A stretch of 64,000 bases of DNA, taken from positions 40,048,501 through 40,112,500 of the forward strand of contig OY747704.1 in the NCBI GenBank assembly GCA_963556495.2, given 5' to 3'. The notes beneath the pieces were generated by a model, which ran no database searches, had not been told where the DNA came from, and saw only the letters and a list, made by a program, of their open reading frames with translations. Origin of the DNA: Valencia hispanica. Its lineage: Eukaryota; Chordata; Actinopteri; Cyprinodontiformes; Valenciidae. Shown piece after piece: positions 24,746-35,222 of the stretch; positions within the stretch are counted from its first letter, which is position 1; each line of letters begins with the position of its first letter. Position numbers and translations under genes: made by a program.

Positions 24746-25798
24746 TCCCAGTACTTCTCTCCACAATAGTTCAAATTTAGTCTCAATTGACCAACCTATA
24801 TTATCCTGGTATCTTATTGGCTTGCCCAAAGGGTCTGCAGGCAATCTTAAATATGCTTTAATATAGTTTTTCTTTAGCAGTGCAGTCTTGTACAGTTAGT
24901 TATGCCGATGTGGCTAAGTGTATTACTTATTATTTCCATAGAAAAACTGTACCTACTAATTCCAGGTGTTTATCATGCTCTGTCTGTTGTCCTTAATTGT
25001 TAGAAATCTCTTTTGATTTTTCTTTTATGCAATCAGACGTTTCCAACAAAAGAACTACTACTTCGTCAGAAATCTAGTAGGAAATGGCTGGTTGATGGTA
25101 AAATTATGTTTTTTCCACTCCCCCAAAAGATGCTAATTGGGACCTTCATAAGCTTAAGAATATGTCTGCAACCAATATCAACAGTGCATTTAGCAACAAT
25201 AAAGTTGCAACGGTCTTAGGAGGGTTTTTTAAGCTTTGTCTGTCATGAGAAACTTTTGGTGTGATCCCTTGGTACTAAAAAAACTTTTTTTAAGACAACA
25301 ATTAGGAATAGCCGATATTAGTTTCAATTGATAAAGGGCTGAACTGCTTTCTAAATACTGAAATATTTCAGATTGCTTCTTCAATGTACAGAAACCGATC
25401 AGTATGTGCCGCAACTCCCGATGCCGAAGCAGCCCCTCTGCACTTCTGTGTTGAGTCCGGTTTTACCTTAAATATGCCTGAAAAGTTCTCGTAGCATACA
25501 AACATACAAGCTACGGGCATACTTCCAGAGGCAAACAGACAATCACGTAACCCTCAAAACAAGCATTAAAGAGCAAGTCACTACCAAATCAACTTTTCTT
25601 GCTGATAAACTGTATAAATTAGTGTCTAATAGTGCTGTCTACATCTGTAGTCATTATTTAGGCATTTTAGTGCTTCTTATTTAAAACATATTTTCTGACT
25701 AAAACCGTCACTATGGCGCCCTCTTGAGGTTAAAAGTCTGCACTACATTTGAGTTTAAATCTGCCATCGCTATTGGCTAAGCGGTCTTATGTGACACT

Positions 25799-26449
25799 AG
25801 AACCGTTTTCAGACAGAAGTTCTGGAATATTTGCAGACAATTCCATCCGGTCTTTAACCGGAGCTGTGTTTTCAAAACACGCCACTTTTTTCCGGAACAT
25901 TGCCTTTCGGCTGCTTTTACACAGCAAGAAATGTACCGGAGGATCCTGATGAATGTCTGTGGGGTGGGGGGTGTGGGGGGTTCTAGGTGGATATTACGTA
26001 AACTTAGTAAGGCGGGTGTACATGTCATTTCCCAAAACAAATGCATTATTGCAGAGATGGTAGACGAAACAGCAGATCTACTCGCAGTGCTCGTCTTTGT
26101 GATGTGTGCAATTTTGCGCACATGGTAACGCTTAAGAGACATCGATGAAGAAGCTGAAAGGAAAATAGTGACATTTATACGTCATCAACGTGTGCGCTCA
26201 CAGCGTTCCCTGCCCCTCTCCCCTTTTCCCTACTGCCCCACACCCCTGCAGCTTTCGAGGAAAATTTCCTGACTGTCTGAATGCAAACACCCTACCGCGA
26301 AAAGTCCGCTCTTGTTACTAGGTTTCCATCCGTAAAATTACTGGTAAAGGGTATCCGGACAAAGTCCGGAAGATTGCTTTCAGACACAAAATCAAAACAG
26401 ACAAAGTCCGGAAAATTACCGTTTTTCATGGCCTGTTTGAAAGGGGCTT
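25799..26449 (+). mobile_element. Harbinger-like nonautonomous repeat, copy A
   Basis: The left end contains TTTTCAGACAG and the right end contains CTGTTTGAAAGG, which are imperfect inverted repeats. The element is rich in TCCGGA motifs. It aligns end to end with the reverse complement of 56161-56810. An internal frame on the plus strand starts at ATG 26056 with residues MVDETADLLAVLVFVM. It reaches a stop after about 24 residues, but readable sequence (RDIDEE..) continues beyond it. This looks like the N-terminus of a transposase remnant. PIF/Harbinger or ISL2EU affiliation is inferred from the short TA-like flanks and is not certain. Confidence 0.55.
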
Positions 26450-26965
26450 AGCTGGTATGTATGATGTCAGCTGCACTGTCACTTGTGGGGTATAAAAGCA
26501 GCAAAGTCTCGGACAGGCAACGCCTGCTTTTAGTGCATCTTTCAAACTGGAAATGTGGGTGGAGTAAGACTCTGGTAGGGTGTGACTTGCTCTTTAAATA
26601 GGAATGTACAATAGGACGAGTGACTCAAAGCCACATTAGAAGGAAAAAAGCAGTGCTGAGCTCTAAACTGGCTTGCTAACTGTTGTCATAAAATAAATTT
26701 GTTTATCACTTCATGCACTCCTATTATAACAATAAACATTATTCATTCTCAGCACCATTCCTGTTAGATTTGTAACACAAAAGGACAGAGTTTGGGAGTT
26801 TCTAAATATACATCATGATACTATTACTGTCTACTGTAGTATTTATGTTAGCATGTGTTGTTGAAATGATCAATTGATATATTGAAAATTCTTTAACTAC
26901 AGAGAAAATGAATCTTACAACTAAAACACCTGCAACATGCTTGTTTCATCTTACATAACAACAAG

Positions 26966-27313
26966 GGATGCACGACATATCGGCATCAACATCGGTATCG
27001 GCCAATTTTACCTATTTTTTTAATATCCTGCTATCGGTCAGCTAAGTAGAATTGGGCCGATATAAACAACCAGTGTTTATTTCCATCTTGATGCTGTTTG
27101 TTTGCCTTTCGGGGAAAGGGTTGGCAATGGGATGCAGTGATGCAGCGCAGGATTGTGGGTTTTTTAAATGAAGTAGAGAAGCAATGTCAGCGGTGTGATC
27201 ATTTTTTTAAGGTCTCGAAAGGTTTAGGGAAATATACTGTATATAATACATGTGATTTCGGTAAATATTGGCCATCGGGCATAACACCAATAATTACATC
27301 AGTGCCTCCCTAA
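26966..27313. mobile_element. Degraded hAT-type MITE
   Basis: The left end AAGGGATGCACGACATATCGG and the right end near GCCTCCCTA resemble the abundant vertebrate hAT family with GATGCACCGATA-type termini. Repeats of ATCGG/CCGAT occur inside. Flanking 8-mers match at only 6 of 8 positions, so the boundaries are approximate. Confidence 0.5.
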
Positions 27314-28773
27314 TATTAACCAAACTTACTACAAATATCAACATCAATCTCAGTGACCAGGTGTCCGCAGCTCAGTCAGCTCAATCTTCTGGGGTTTGTG
27401 GCTCATACACCTCCTTATGAGTCAAATCAACAGCAATAACATCTTTCTGTTCACTCCCGATCTGTTTCCAACAAAAATACTTGTGGTATCCAGCTTCAGT
27501 GCATATTCTTTAGCAGAAAGTTATTATTCTGCCATGTGTACAGCCGCAATTCTCTTTGTCACACTATGCTGCTCCCCTTAGGTGACCTTAGGCGCGTGCT
27601 GAGCAAATTCAGTTTCCTTGTCATATATTTATCTATTAATCATCAAAACCAGTACTAGCTGTTTAACAAGTATTATATTCTTTGGTCAAAAATACACAAA
27701 GTATTGTAAGAAGTTCATAGCGGTGAGATAAGGCTTCAATCTACAGGCCTATTTTTGTTTTTTTTCTTCATATGTGTGGATTACTTGGATTGTTACTGAC
27801 ATCGGGTGAGAATGTATCACACTTAGTAATATACATTTGAAATGTATATCTACTGGAAAAAACACTGACATGTTCAATACTTGCCTTCCCTCTGTATTTT
27901 CTGAGAGCAAAAAAAAAAAAAAAGACTTCTATGAACTGTTTAAATGGAGTTCGGTCAGCAAACTTTTTTTTAACCTCAGTTTGGAGGCCAGTGATGGAAG
28001 CTTAAGTGAAATGCGGAGATGAGAAGCCCCCCAAAAAACTGAGATGTGACAATCCAATCAGACTCCTCCCTGCACAGAATTGGCCACACTTATAAATTAA
28101 TGCATGAGAGAGCCTGAAGAGATAACCGGTGGGTGTAAGAACCTCAGAGAAAATCTTTATATCGACTAAGTGATAGAGTAACTGACAGAATGATGGGACT
28201 GAATGAAACCTTTGAAATGCAGGCAGTTTGAAGCTGGAAGTCTCGAGGTCTTTGACCATCAGAACCTCGACAGACAAAAGGCAAGATGGGGCAGCTTATT
28301 CGACTACAGGCCCTTTAGCCTTCTGTGGCTTGGGCAAAAAGAGATGATAAAGCGCAACTCTGACTTCCTCTCCTCGCTTGGCTGATATGCCTTTGGGCGA
28401 CACTCTCTTGCGTCTGTTTGTGAGTGCATGTGTTGAAAGTGAAGGCCAAGTCATAAATACTGGCCAGGCTTTTCTTTTTCATGCTAAGATCAGGAGTTTA
28501 AGCACCTGCAATATCGCCTCTGAAATGACTTCTTTCTTGCGACACTTTACCAATCCTATAAACAGGCCTTATCTGAGGAAAAGCAGAGAGCAGGAGTTTG
28601 AATGTGAAGCCTTGTGAACCTTGCTTCAAAACAGCTTTTATGTACAAACACTATGGTGAGAGAAAGTAAATGCTCTCACAATGAACAGCAAGATTGTTTC
28701 AGTCTAAACTATTGTAACCTCATTATTAGTCTGTTAACTGCTATCTTTGTTTGCTATCCTAAACAATGAGGAT
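27314..28773. other. Noncoding stretch, no gene seen
   Basis: No recognisable gene. The part at about 27950-28620 is unique, less AT-rich and holds several open frames on both strands. It may be a conserved noncoding block, but this cannot be shown here. Confidence 0.35.
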
Positions 28774-28775
28774 TA

Positions 28776-28975
28776 CAGGTCCTTCTAAAAAAATTAGCAT
28801 ATTGTGATAAAGTTCATTCTTTTCCATAATGTAATGATAAAAATTTAACTTTCATATATTTTAGATTCATTGCACACCAACTGAAATATTTCAGGTCTTT
28901 TATTGTTTTAAAACTGATGATTTTGGCATACAGCTCATGAAAACCCAAAATTCCTATCTCAAAAAATTAGCATAT
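28776..28975 (+). repeat. Left terminal inverted repeat of Tc1 element
   Basis: This 200-bp arm runs from CAGGTCCTTCT to AAAATTAGCATAT. It pairs with 30181-30381, and the near-identity of the arms dates the insertion as recent relative to other repeats in the window. Confidence 0.95.
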
Positions 28976-29073
28976 TTCATCTGACCAATAAAAGAAAAGT
29001 GCTTTTAATATTAAAAAAAGTCAACCTTCAAATAATTATGTTCAGTTATGCACTCAATACTTGGTCGGGAATC

Positions 29074-30051
29074 CTATTGCAGAAATTCAATGCGGCGTGG
29101 CATGGAGGCAATCAGCCTGTGGCACTGCTGAGGTGTTATGGAGGCCCAGGATGCTTCGATAGCGGCCTTAAGCTTATCCAGAGTGTTGGGTCTTGCGTCT
29201 CTCAACTTCCTCTTCACAATATCCCACAGATTCTCTATGGGGTTCAGGTCAGGAGAGTTGGCAGGCCAATTGAGCACAGCAATACCATGGTCAGTAAACC
29301 ATTTACCAGTGGTTTTGGCACTGTGAGCAGGTGCCAGGTCGTGCTGAAAAATGAAATCTTCATCTCCATAAAGCTTTTCAGCAGATGGAAGCATGAAGTG
29401 CTCCAAAATCTCCTGATAGCTAGCTGCATTGACCCTGCCCTTGATAAAACACAGTGGACCAACACCAGCAGCTGACATGGCACCCCAGACCATCACTGAC
29501 TGTGTGTACTTGACACTGGACTTCAGGCATTTTGGCATTTCCTTCTCCTCAGTCTTCCTCCAGACTCTGGCACCTTGATTTCCGAATGACATGCAAAATT
29601 TGCTTTCATCCGAAAATAGTACTTTGGACCACTGAGCAACAGTCCAGTGCTGCTTCTCTGTAGCCCAGGTCAGGCGCTTCTGCCGCTGTTTCTGGTTCAA
29701 AAGTGGCTTGACCTGGGGAATGCGGCACCTGTAGCCCATTTCCTGCACACGCCTGTGCACGGTGGCTCTGGATGTTTCTACTCCAGACTCAGTCCACTGC
29801 TTCCGCAGGTCCCCCAAGGTCTGGAATCGGTCCTTCTCCACAATCTTCCTCAGGGTGCGGTCACCTCTTCTCGTTGTGCAGCGTTTTCTGCCACACTTTT
29901 TCCTTCACACAGACTTCCCACTGAGGTGCCTTGATACAGCACTCCGGGAACAGCCTATTCGTTCAGAAATTTCTTTCTGTGTCTTACCCTCTTGCTTGAG
30001 GGTGTCAATGATGGCCTTCTGGGCAGCAGTCAGGTCGGCAGTCTTACCCAT
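29074..30051 (-). pseudogene. Tc1 transposase, 325 codons, one nonsense codon
   Basis: From ATG at 30051 to the stop at 29074 the frame holds 325 codons and is interrupted only by TGA at codon 49 (29907-29905). It would encode a Tc1/mariner cut-and-paste transposase. The N-terminal part (about residues 1-110) is the paired-like helix-turn-helix DNA-binding region. The catalytic DD34E triad is intact: Asp148 (in FSDES), Asp238 (in QHDLAPAH) and Glu273 (in NPIENLW), with 34 residues between the last two. Family length is usually about 340. The stop lies between the two helix-turn-helix units. Translation from an internal codon would give a protein lacking the first DNA-binding unit, so the copy is probably inactive. 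Confidence 0.93.
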
Positions 30052-30180
30052 GATTGCGGTTTTGAGTAATGAACCAGGCTGGGAGTTTTTAAAAGCCTCA
30101 GGAATCTTTTGCAGGTGTTTAGAGTTAATTAGTTGATTCAGATGATTAGGTTAATAGCTCGTTTAGAGAACCTTTTCATG

Positions 30181-30381
30181 ATATGCTAATTTTTTGAGAT
30201 AGGAATTTTGGGTTTTCATGAGCTGTATGCCAAAATCATCAGTTTTAAAAACAATAAAAGACCTGAAATTTTTCAGTTGGTGTGCAATGAATCTAAAATA
30301 TATGAAAGTTTAATTTGTATCATTACATTATGGAAAAGAATGAACTTTATCACAATATGCCAATTTTTTTAGAAGGACCTG
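30181..30381 (-). repeat. Right terminal inverted repeat of Tc1 element
   Basis: Inverted match to 28776-28975, ending AGAAGGACCTG next to the TA duplication at 30382-30383. The transposase start codon lies about 130 bp inside it. Confidence 0.95.
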
Positions 30382-30383
30382 TA

Positions 30384-31624
30384 TTACAACACGGGGTAAG
30401 AGAATGTGCAATCTGAGGTTGTTTACTGCAGTGACACAAACTCTGGCCATGCTTCTGACAGAACCACAGAAGGGCCTGCAGCCACACATCTGTCTCTAAA
30501 ACCAAATGACTCATAAAAGCCTGAGCCCAGTAACCTGCTGGGGCCCCATTCTTGTCCCAGTTGCTGACCATTGTAAAATACATGTATATTAATTCTACAC
30601 AGCCATACAGCCATACACATTTGCTACTTTGCACGATAACACACAAAAATCATGGGCTGATTTATTCCAGATTACTGTGACTGGCATGTGTTAGTTCAAT
30701 ATCTTTTCAGGCCAATACCATCTCCTTTTTAACAAAGTTGGAGCAAATCATTCAGTCTATATTTCTATTTTGGGAGCCTAAGGCACTCTGTCGAGGAAAT
30801 GGAATAGTTCTTGGAAAAAGAGACGAGCAGAGGAAACTCCAAAGAGAAGACTATGAAAGAGGAAAGCAAACAGCACTCAAAAAACACAAATGCAGTGGAC
30901 TATGTCCAGGATACAAAACAGGGCTGTTGTTTGAGAATGTTTTTTTTTTTTTTACAAAAGGTCGTTCCACAGGAATGTCAAAGTGAAGACAGGAAAGTTG
31001 GATATTAGAAAATATTTAAAAAAATACTAGACAGACTAAAGTGACCCAACATCTATCAGCAGTAGAGACAACACAAGAAATGTTATATTATTTTACATTA
31101 TATTATATTGTATTACGTTTCAGTAAAAAAACTGTATAAATAAACCTAACATTTTAAAAATGAAATAAACTTGTGTGCAAACGACTTAAAGTGATCTTTA
31201 AGACATGATGCTTTTATTGTTAAAAATGAAGATTGTTTTTTACCAAGAATCCAACAACTGCTCAGTATTAAACGAACAAACAAGTTTAGCGAATATTTGT
31301 GCCTAATTTATATATGCCAAACATCACTGACCTAGCATTAGGTGTATTTCCTATGTTGTTTTTACGCCGCAATTATCAAGTAAAGTTACTTTTATTACCA
31401 AACCAAACACAATGCACCCAACAGCTTGACTGTTGTGTTTCTATGAGCATAGGTTAGAGTGTAAGCTGAAAAAATAGCTTTAATAAACCTGCTTAAGATT
31501 CAGAGCACAGTATGTATTGTTAAGGCTTTCGCTGTGAAGGTTGTGTCTCAGCTTACCAGCTGTAATGATCCTGAATTGACACTGTAGAAAAACAAAACGT
31601 CCGTTGATATAATTTAAACATCAA
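30384..31624. other. AT-rich noncoding stretch, no gene seen
   Basis: No domain-bearing frame. A run of 14 T at 30940-30954 and TATTA-rich sequence at 31083-31130 are low-complexity. Confidence 0.4.
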
Positions 31625-32237
31625 GCCTCTGCCCGATGAGTTTGTTGTTAGCACTGCTGCCTTGCAGCAAGAATGTCCTGGGTTCAAATCTCACTCATGG
31701 GTCTTTCTGCATGGAGTTTACATGTTTTCCTCATACATGCACGGGTCCCCACGGGTCCAAAAAACCTACATGTTAGGTTAATTAGTTACTTTAAACCTGT
31801 CCTTAACAGTGGGTGTACACCACCTCTTGCCTGGAGATGGCTACTAGGGATGTGCATTTCAAGCAAAAGTATTATTCGATAATCGTGGGGTACTAATCAT
31901 TAGTATTCGAATATTCGACAATAACCCCCCCACCCTCACTGCGGAAACAGATATAGATCCACGATTTTTCTCTTTCTTTCTTTTTTTATTTTGACAGTGA
32001 TGCAATTCACAGCACAGCATTATACAACTGTTTTCTGTCTTTAATCCCATTAAACACACAGGATATTATAATTAAGTGCGCCGCGGCCACCAAAGGATTC
32101 TCTTGACAGCGGGAATTTACTGACACATTAAAACTCAGTATGCAACATACTGTTCACTGTGCAGGCATAACAAAAGTTAACAAAAGCATGTGATATTTGC
32201 CAAAAGCACAGCAAAACCCATGTCTTTCTCACATAGC

Positions 32238-32324
32238 CTTACTGTACAGTAATACAATACAAAAGGTACTTGTGCGGACCGGGTTTATCCTTTCATAAAT
32301 CACCCAATAATACCGTCATCACAT
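32238..32324. repeat. 87-bp duplication, source copy
   Basis: The 87 bases from CTTACTGTACAG to CCGTCATCACAT are identical to 33021-33107 in direct orientation. This copy lies downstream of the transposase stop, in what would be the element's 3' untranslated region. Confidence 0.95.
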
Positions 32325-32448
32325 AAAACAATTAATAAAGTGCGGAGACTTCAAACAACACATTTTACTGAACATACCTGAGAGACAGCATTGCTGACGT
32401 GAAAATTTTTAACATGCTCGTCTTCATAATCCGAAAAATAGTTCAAGC

Positions 32449-33009
32449 CTAATCCATGTTTTTCTTCAGAAAGATCAGCATGTCCACATGCACGGGATGA
32501 AGACGGGAACGAAGTCTGTTTACAATAAGTCCCGCCGTGGAAAAGACCCTTTCCAATGGCACAGATGTGGCGGGCACACACAAGTATGCACTAGCTCATT
32601 TTTCCAGTTGAGGATATTTGTTTTCGTTAGTTTTCCACCAGTCCATGGGATCGATCTGCAGGGGTGGACATTTGTCCTGGCAGTAACGGTTGAGTTCAGA
32701 CTCGGTGTCTGTTATTTCTTGATAATAATCATCACCAAACAGGGCAGCAATAGCAGAAACAGACGCAGCATCACTTCGTGGTTTCTTGGCCCTCAGCTCA
32801 GTCTCTTCGGTTTCAACTGCGACCGCCTCCACCACCTCTGGCTCTGGCCTGCTCGAGAGGAGATCGCTCACCTTGGCCTGCACAGCAACTTTAACATCAT
32901 CCGATGTGAACCTGAGGTGGTTGTGCCTCGGGTCCAAGAAGGAGGCGATGTACGCCGGTGCGAGTCGCCACTCAAGTGAAGCAGACACGGAGCGCTTGAA
33001 TTGAGACAC
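32449..33009 (-). pseudogene. hAT transposase C-terminal part
   Basis: The frame holds LDPRHNHLRF, DPMDWWKTNE and, after an in-frame TGA at 32598-32596, [17 protein letters not shown] and NRLRSRL, ending at TAG 32451-32449. These are the conserved insertion-domain end and dimerisation region of ZBED-type hAT transposases, which hold the enzyme multimer together. The internal stop directly precedes [11 protein letters not shown] and probably arose from a CGA codon. With the RNase H-like catalytic region largely missing and this stop present, the copy cannot make active enzyme. Confidence 0.9.
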
Positions 33010-33020
33010 TTTGGGATAGG

Positions 33021-33107
33021 CTTACTGTACAGTAATACAATACAAAAGGTACTTGTGCGGACCGGGTTTATCCTTTCATAAATCACCCAATAATACCGTC
33101 ATCACAT
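33021..33107. repeat. 87-bp duplication, inserted copy at deletion junction
   Basis: Identical to 32238-32324. It sits exactly between the two transposase parts, where about 1 kb or more of the usual coding region is absent. It is filler DNA copied from the same element. The next bases form a 13-bp perfect hairpin. Confidence 0.95.
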
Positions 33108-33392
33108 CACGGCGTCCCTCATTTTCTTTGAGGTGAGGGACGCCGTTTGCTCCGCACGTCTCTCATCACATGTAGGTCTTCCAGTGGCAAAGCTGGCGAT
33201 TGACTGTTGCTGTGAGGACGGCCCGCCGCTTTCACCCAGGTGCTTTGTTCTCATATGACAGTGCATGGTTGTCGTAGACCTGTGATATGCAAGCTTTGCC
33301 TCGCAGAGTTTACATTGCACCTCTGTTTCAGCTGTTTTTTGGAAATAGCTCTACATTAAACTTTTTAACGACTGCTGCAGTAATTTCTCCAT
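33102..33392 (-). pseudogene. hAT transposase N-terminal BED zinc finger
   Basis: On the minus strand a frame from ATG 33392 is stopped by TAG at codon 14 (33353-33351) and then reads SYFQKTAETEVQCKLCEAKL with HCHMRTKH further on. This is the BED finger (C-x2-C, later H-x4-H) that binds the transposon ends in ZBED-type hAT enzymes. A Ser/Gln-rich linker follows, as in the family. The frame runs into the hairpin and the 87-bp filler. The usual catalytic region does not follow. Confidence 0.85.
33109..33146. repeat. 13-bp hairpin at the deletion junction
   Basis: The arms ACGGCGTCCCTCA (33109-33121) and TGAGGGACGCCGT (33134-33146) are perfect complements with a 12-base loop. The right arm is part of the transposase reading frame. 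The left arm touches the 87-bp filler and may have been made by fold-back synthesis. Confidence 0.9.
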
Positions 33393-33598
33393 TGTGTCTT
33401 CTCCAGTTTGTTACTTCTTCTACGGCTTGGCATGTAGCCCACCACACTGTGTATCATCAAATGCTACGCTGCCCCCGTGCGGAAGCCGCCAGTAATACAA
33501 TTTTTTATGATTTAATGACTATTTGAATATTCGAAAATCGATGCCCATCCCTAATGGCTACCAGCACCCTAAAACCCTTCACGGATAAGCAGTAATAG

Positions 33599-35195
33599 CA
33601 TTGGCGTAGCCATGGGTGTGCCAGGATGTGCCAGTGCCACCCACAGAGCCAGCTGGCACACCCAAAAATCTGAATGCATTTATATACAAATATATAACAA
33701 CTTTCTTTCCCCAAAAGCACCTACCGACAAATCTAGCAAAGTTTCTGACCACCCTTAGCTACTTTCTGTGAAACTTTGTCGCCGATATTTCCTGCAGTTT
33801 AGAGACTCAGCTTGCTCCTTCCCCACACTCAGAAAGGGAATGATCTGTGCATATGTATGCAGCATGATCAGAGTATGTCGACTGACCAATCATAAACCTT
33901 TTTCGGTTCATTTCATCCACTCACAAACGAAGTTGTTTGGTAGTTAATGTTAATTCAAAAGTAAAAAATAAATCTGCATCTATATAAGACCGATCTTTCA
34001 ACGGGAATTAAGGCAGAAGCTTGTCTGTACTACGCTGCATCGGCATCTCACAATTGTGGTGCATTCAATGAACTTTTGAAATGTATGGTGAGTTCAAAAG
34101 CGTAGGACATTTAAAACTTATGACAAAAAAAACCACTGAAAATAATACCATAAGCAATAAACTTCTGTTTAATGGCAGTTGGCAAGAAACATTTGATGCA
34201 TGCTAAATATGCCCTACTTATTTTTACAAAGTAATAAAAAACAAACAACTATATTCTCTGTATTAATTTAATCTTCTTGAGATATCTCAGCAAAAAAAAT
34301 TTTTTTCCAGAACTTAAAATGTTGTTTAAAAGGTCTTTGATGTCCAGTTGCAATTTGATATCTTGTACATTTTTTACATGTTTTCTCAACAGTTACTTCA
34401 GGCAAAATAATAGAACATGTTCCACAGTCTCTTCTTGAAGACAGAAGTCACATTTACCTGTAGCATGATTCCCCTGTTTAAATAATGTATTGTTTAACCC
34501 TGTAATCCTAATCTAAATATAATTATTTCCTCCTTTCTGTTTCATTTGTTATCACATAATGACATCATCATTATGCAAATAAGCGCATGACATCATCTGG
34601 AGACATCTAGCGACTTTCTGGCGCAACGTCAGCTACTTTCTGTTGGAGACAGTTGGCAACACTGGTGGTGAACAGGATTAAAACCAGCAGCAGAGTTACA
34701 ATGCTCACTGAGAGACTAGTTGATAGCATCTCATTGGTCATGTTCGAAAAAGAGCTTGCAGACAAACTAGACTCTGACGAAATAATAAACTTGTTTAAGG
34801 CCAAACCACGCCGCCCTGCCTTGTGGAGCTGCAATCCGAAGGTGGGAAGTTCAGATGCTTAAATAATATGTACATGTGATAGTGTGAGTAATAAATAAAT
34901 AGGATAAGATAAACAGGTTTACTTATAAATATTACAGGATATGCATTTGAAAATTGTTAATTTAAATTGCGTTAAAAACATGTTTTAAGGTTGAAAAGTT
35001 GTTATAATGTATTTCAGAAGTTGAGAATGTGTTTGATTATACAAGTTAATCCCAGCCAGTGATTTTGAATATGTTAGTCTGAATTTATTAGTTTTGCCTG
35101 CAGGCCTGTAGGTAGGGGGAGCCCTTGGCAAAAATGCTCTATTTGCTGAGAATAAATTTGGCACACCCAGTGTTTTTTTTCTGGCTACGCCACTG
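33599..35195 (+). mobile_element. hAT transposon remnant, 1597 bp, perfect TSD
   Basis: The left end CATTGGCGTAGCCA and the right end TGGCTACGCCACTG are inverted with one mismatch, followed inward by GGTGTGCC/GGCACACCC. The 8-bp TSD AGTAATAG is perfect (33591-33598 and 35196-35203). It is inserted in the same SINE-like repeat as the neighbouring hAT. Most of the interior is noncoding; a C-terminal transposase fragment remains. Part of it (33820-33920) recurs at the right edge of the window. Confidence 0.9.
34653..34862 (+). pseudogene. hAT transposase C-terminal fragment (ZMYM1-like group)
   Basis: The 69-codon frame contains ERLVDSISLVMFEKELADKL followed by DSDEIINLFKAKPRR. The pattern of a Ser-Ile-Ser helix, then KELADKLD-DEII--F and PRR is that of the end of the dimerisation domain in hAT transposases related to ZMYM1-type proteins. 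The upstream domain is gone, and the fragment is too short to act. The match is from memory of the family pattern. Confidence 0.6.
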
Positions 35196-35222
35196 AGTAA
35201 TAGACAATTAATGGATGGATTT

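Larger units (their letters stand above)
28776..30381 (-). mobile_element. Tc1-like DNA transposon, full length 1606 bp
   Basis: The element starts CAGGTCCTTCT and ends AGAAGGACCTG, flanked on both sides by TA, the Tc1/mariner target duplication. Terminal inverted repeats of about 200 bp (28776-28975 and 30181-30381) differ by only about four substitutions and one 1-base indel by eye, so the copy is young. The single transposase frame lies between them on the minus strand. The structure is complete; only a nonsense codon separates it from an autonomous element. Confidence 0.95.
31845..33553 (-). mobile_element. hAT transposon with internal deletion, 1709 bp
   Basis: The left end TAGGGATG and right end CATCCCTA are inverted, and inner TTCGAATATTCGA-like motifs are near both ends. 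The flanking 8-bp TSD ATGGCTAC (31837-31844 and 33554-33561) is perfect. The minus strand carries the start (BED finger) and end (dimerisation region) of a hAT transposase, but the catalytic middle is missing. At the missing part sits an 87-bp direct copy of sequence from the element's own 3' side. It is therefore a nonautonomous deletion derivative. Confidence 0.93.
31625..35222 (+). repeat. SINE-like repeat split by two hAT insertions
   Basis: Three pieces read as one repeat once the insertions and one TSD copy of each are skipped: 31625-31844, 33554-33598 and 35204-35222. The left piece has CTTGCAGCAAGAATGTCCTG and GGTTCAAATCTCACTC, the latter like a tRNA promoter B box. It continues GGTCTTTCTGCATGGAGTTT. 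The right pieces give CCAGCACCCTAAAACCCTTC, then GGATAAGCAGTAATAG and AATGGATGGAT. It is the same family as the fragment at 23123. The clean join supports both insertion boundaries. Confidence 0.75.

Noticed and set aside
28999..29475. 158-codon plus-strand frame in the Tc1 element
   Set aside because: It is the antisense shadow of the transposase coding sequence.
32488..32979. 163-codon plus-strand frame in the hAT element
   Set aside because: It is antisense to the hAT C-terminal pseudogene, whose minus-strand protein is recognisable.
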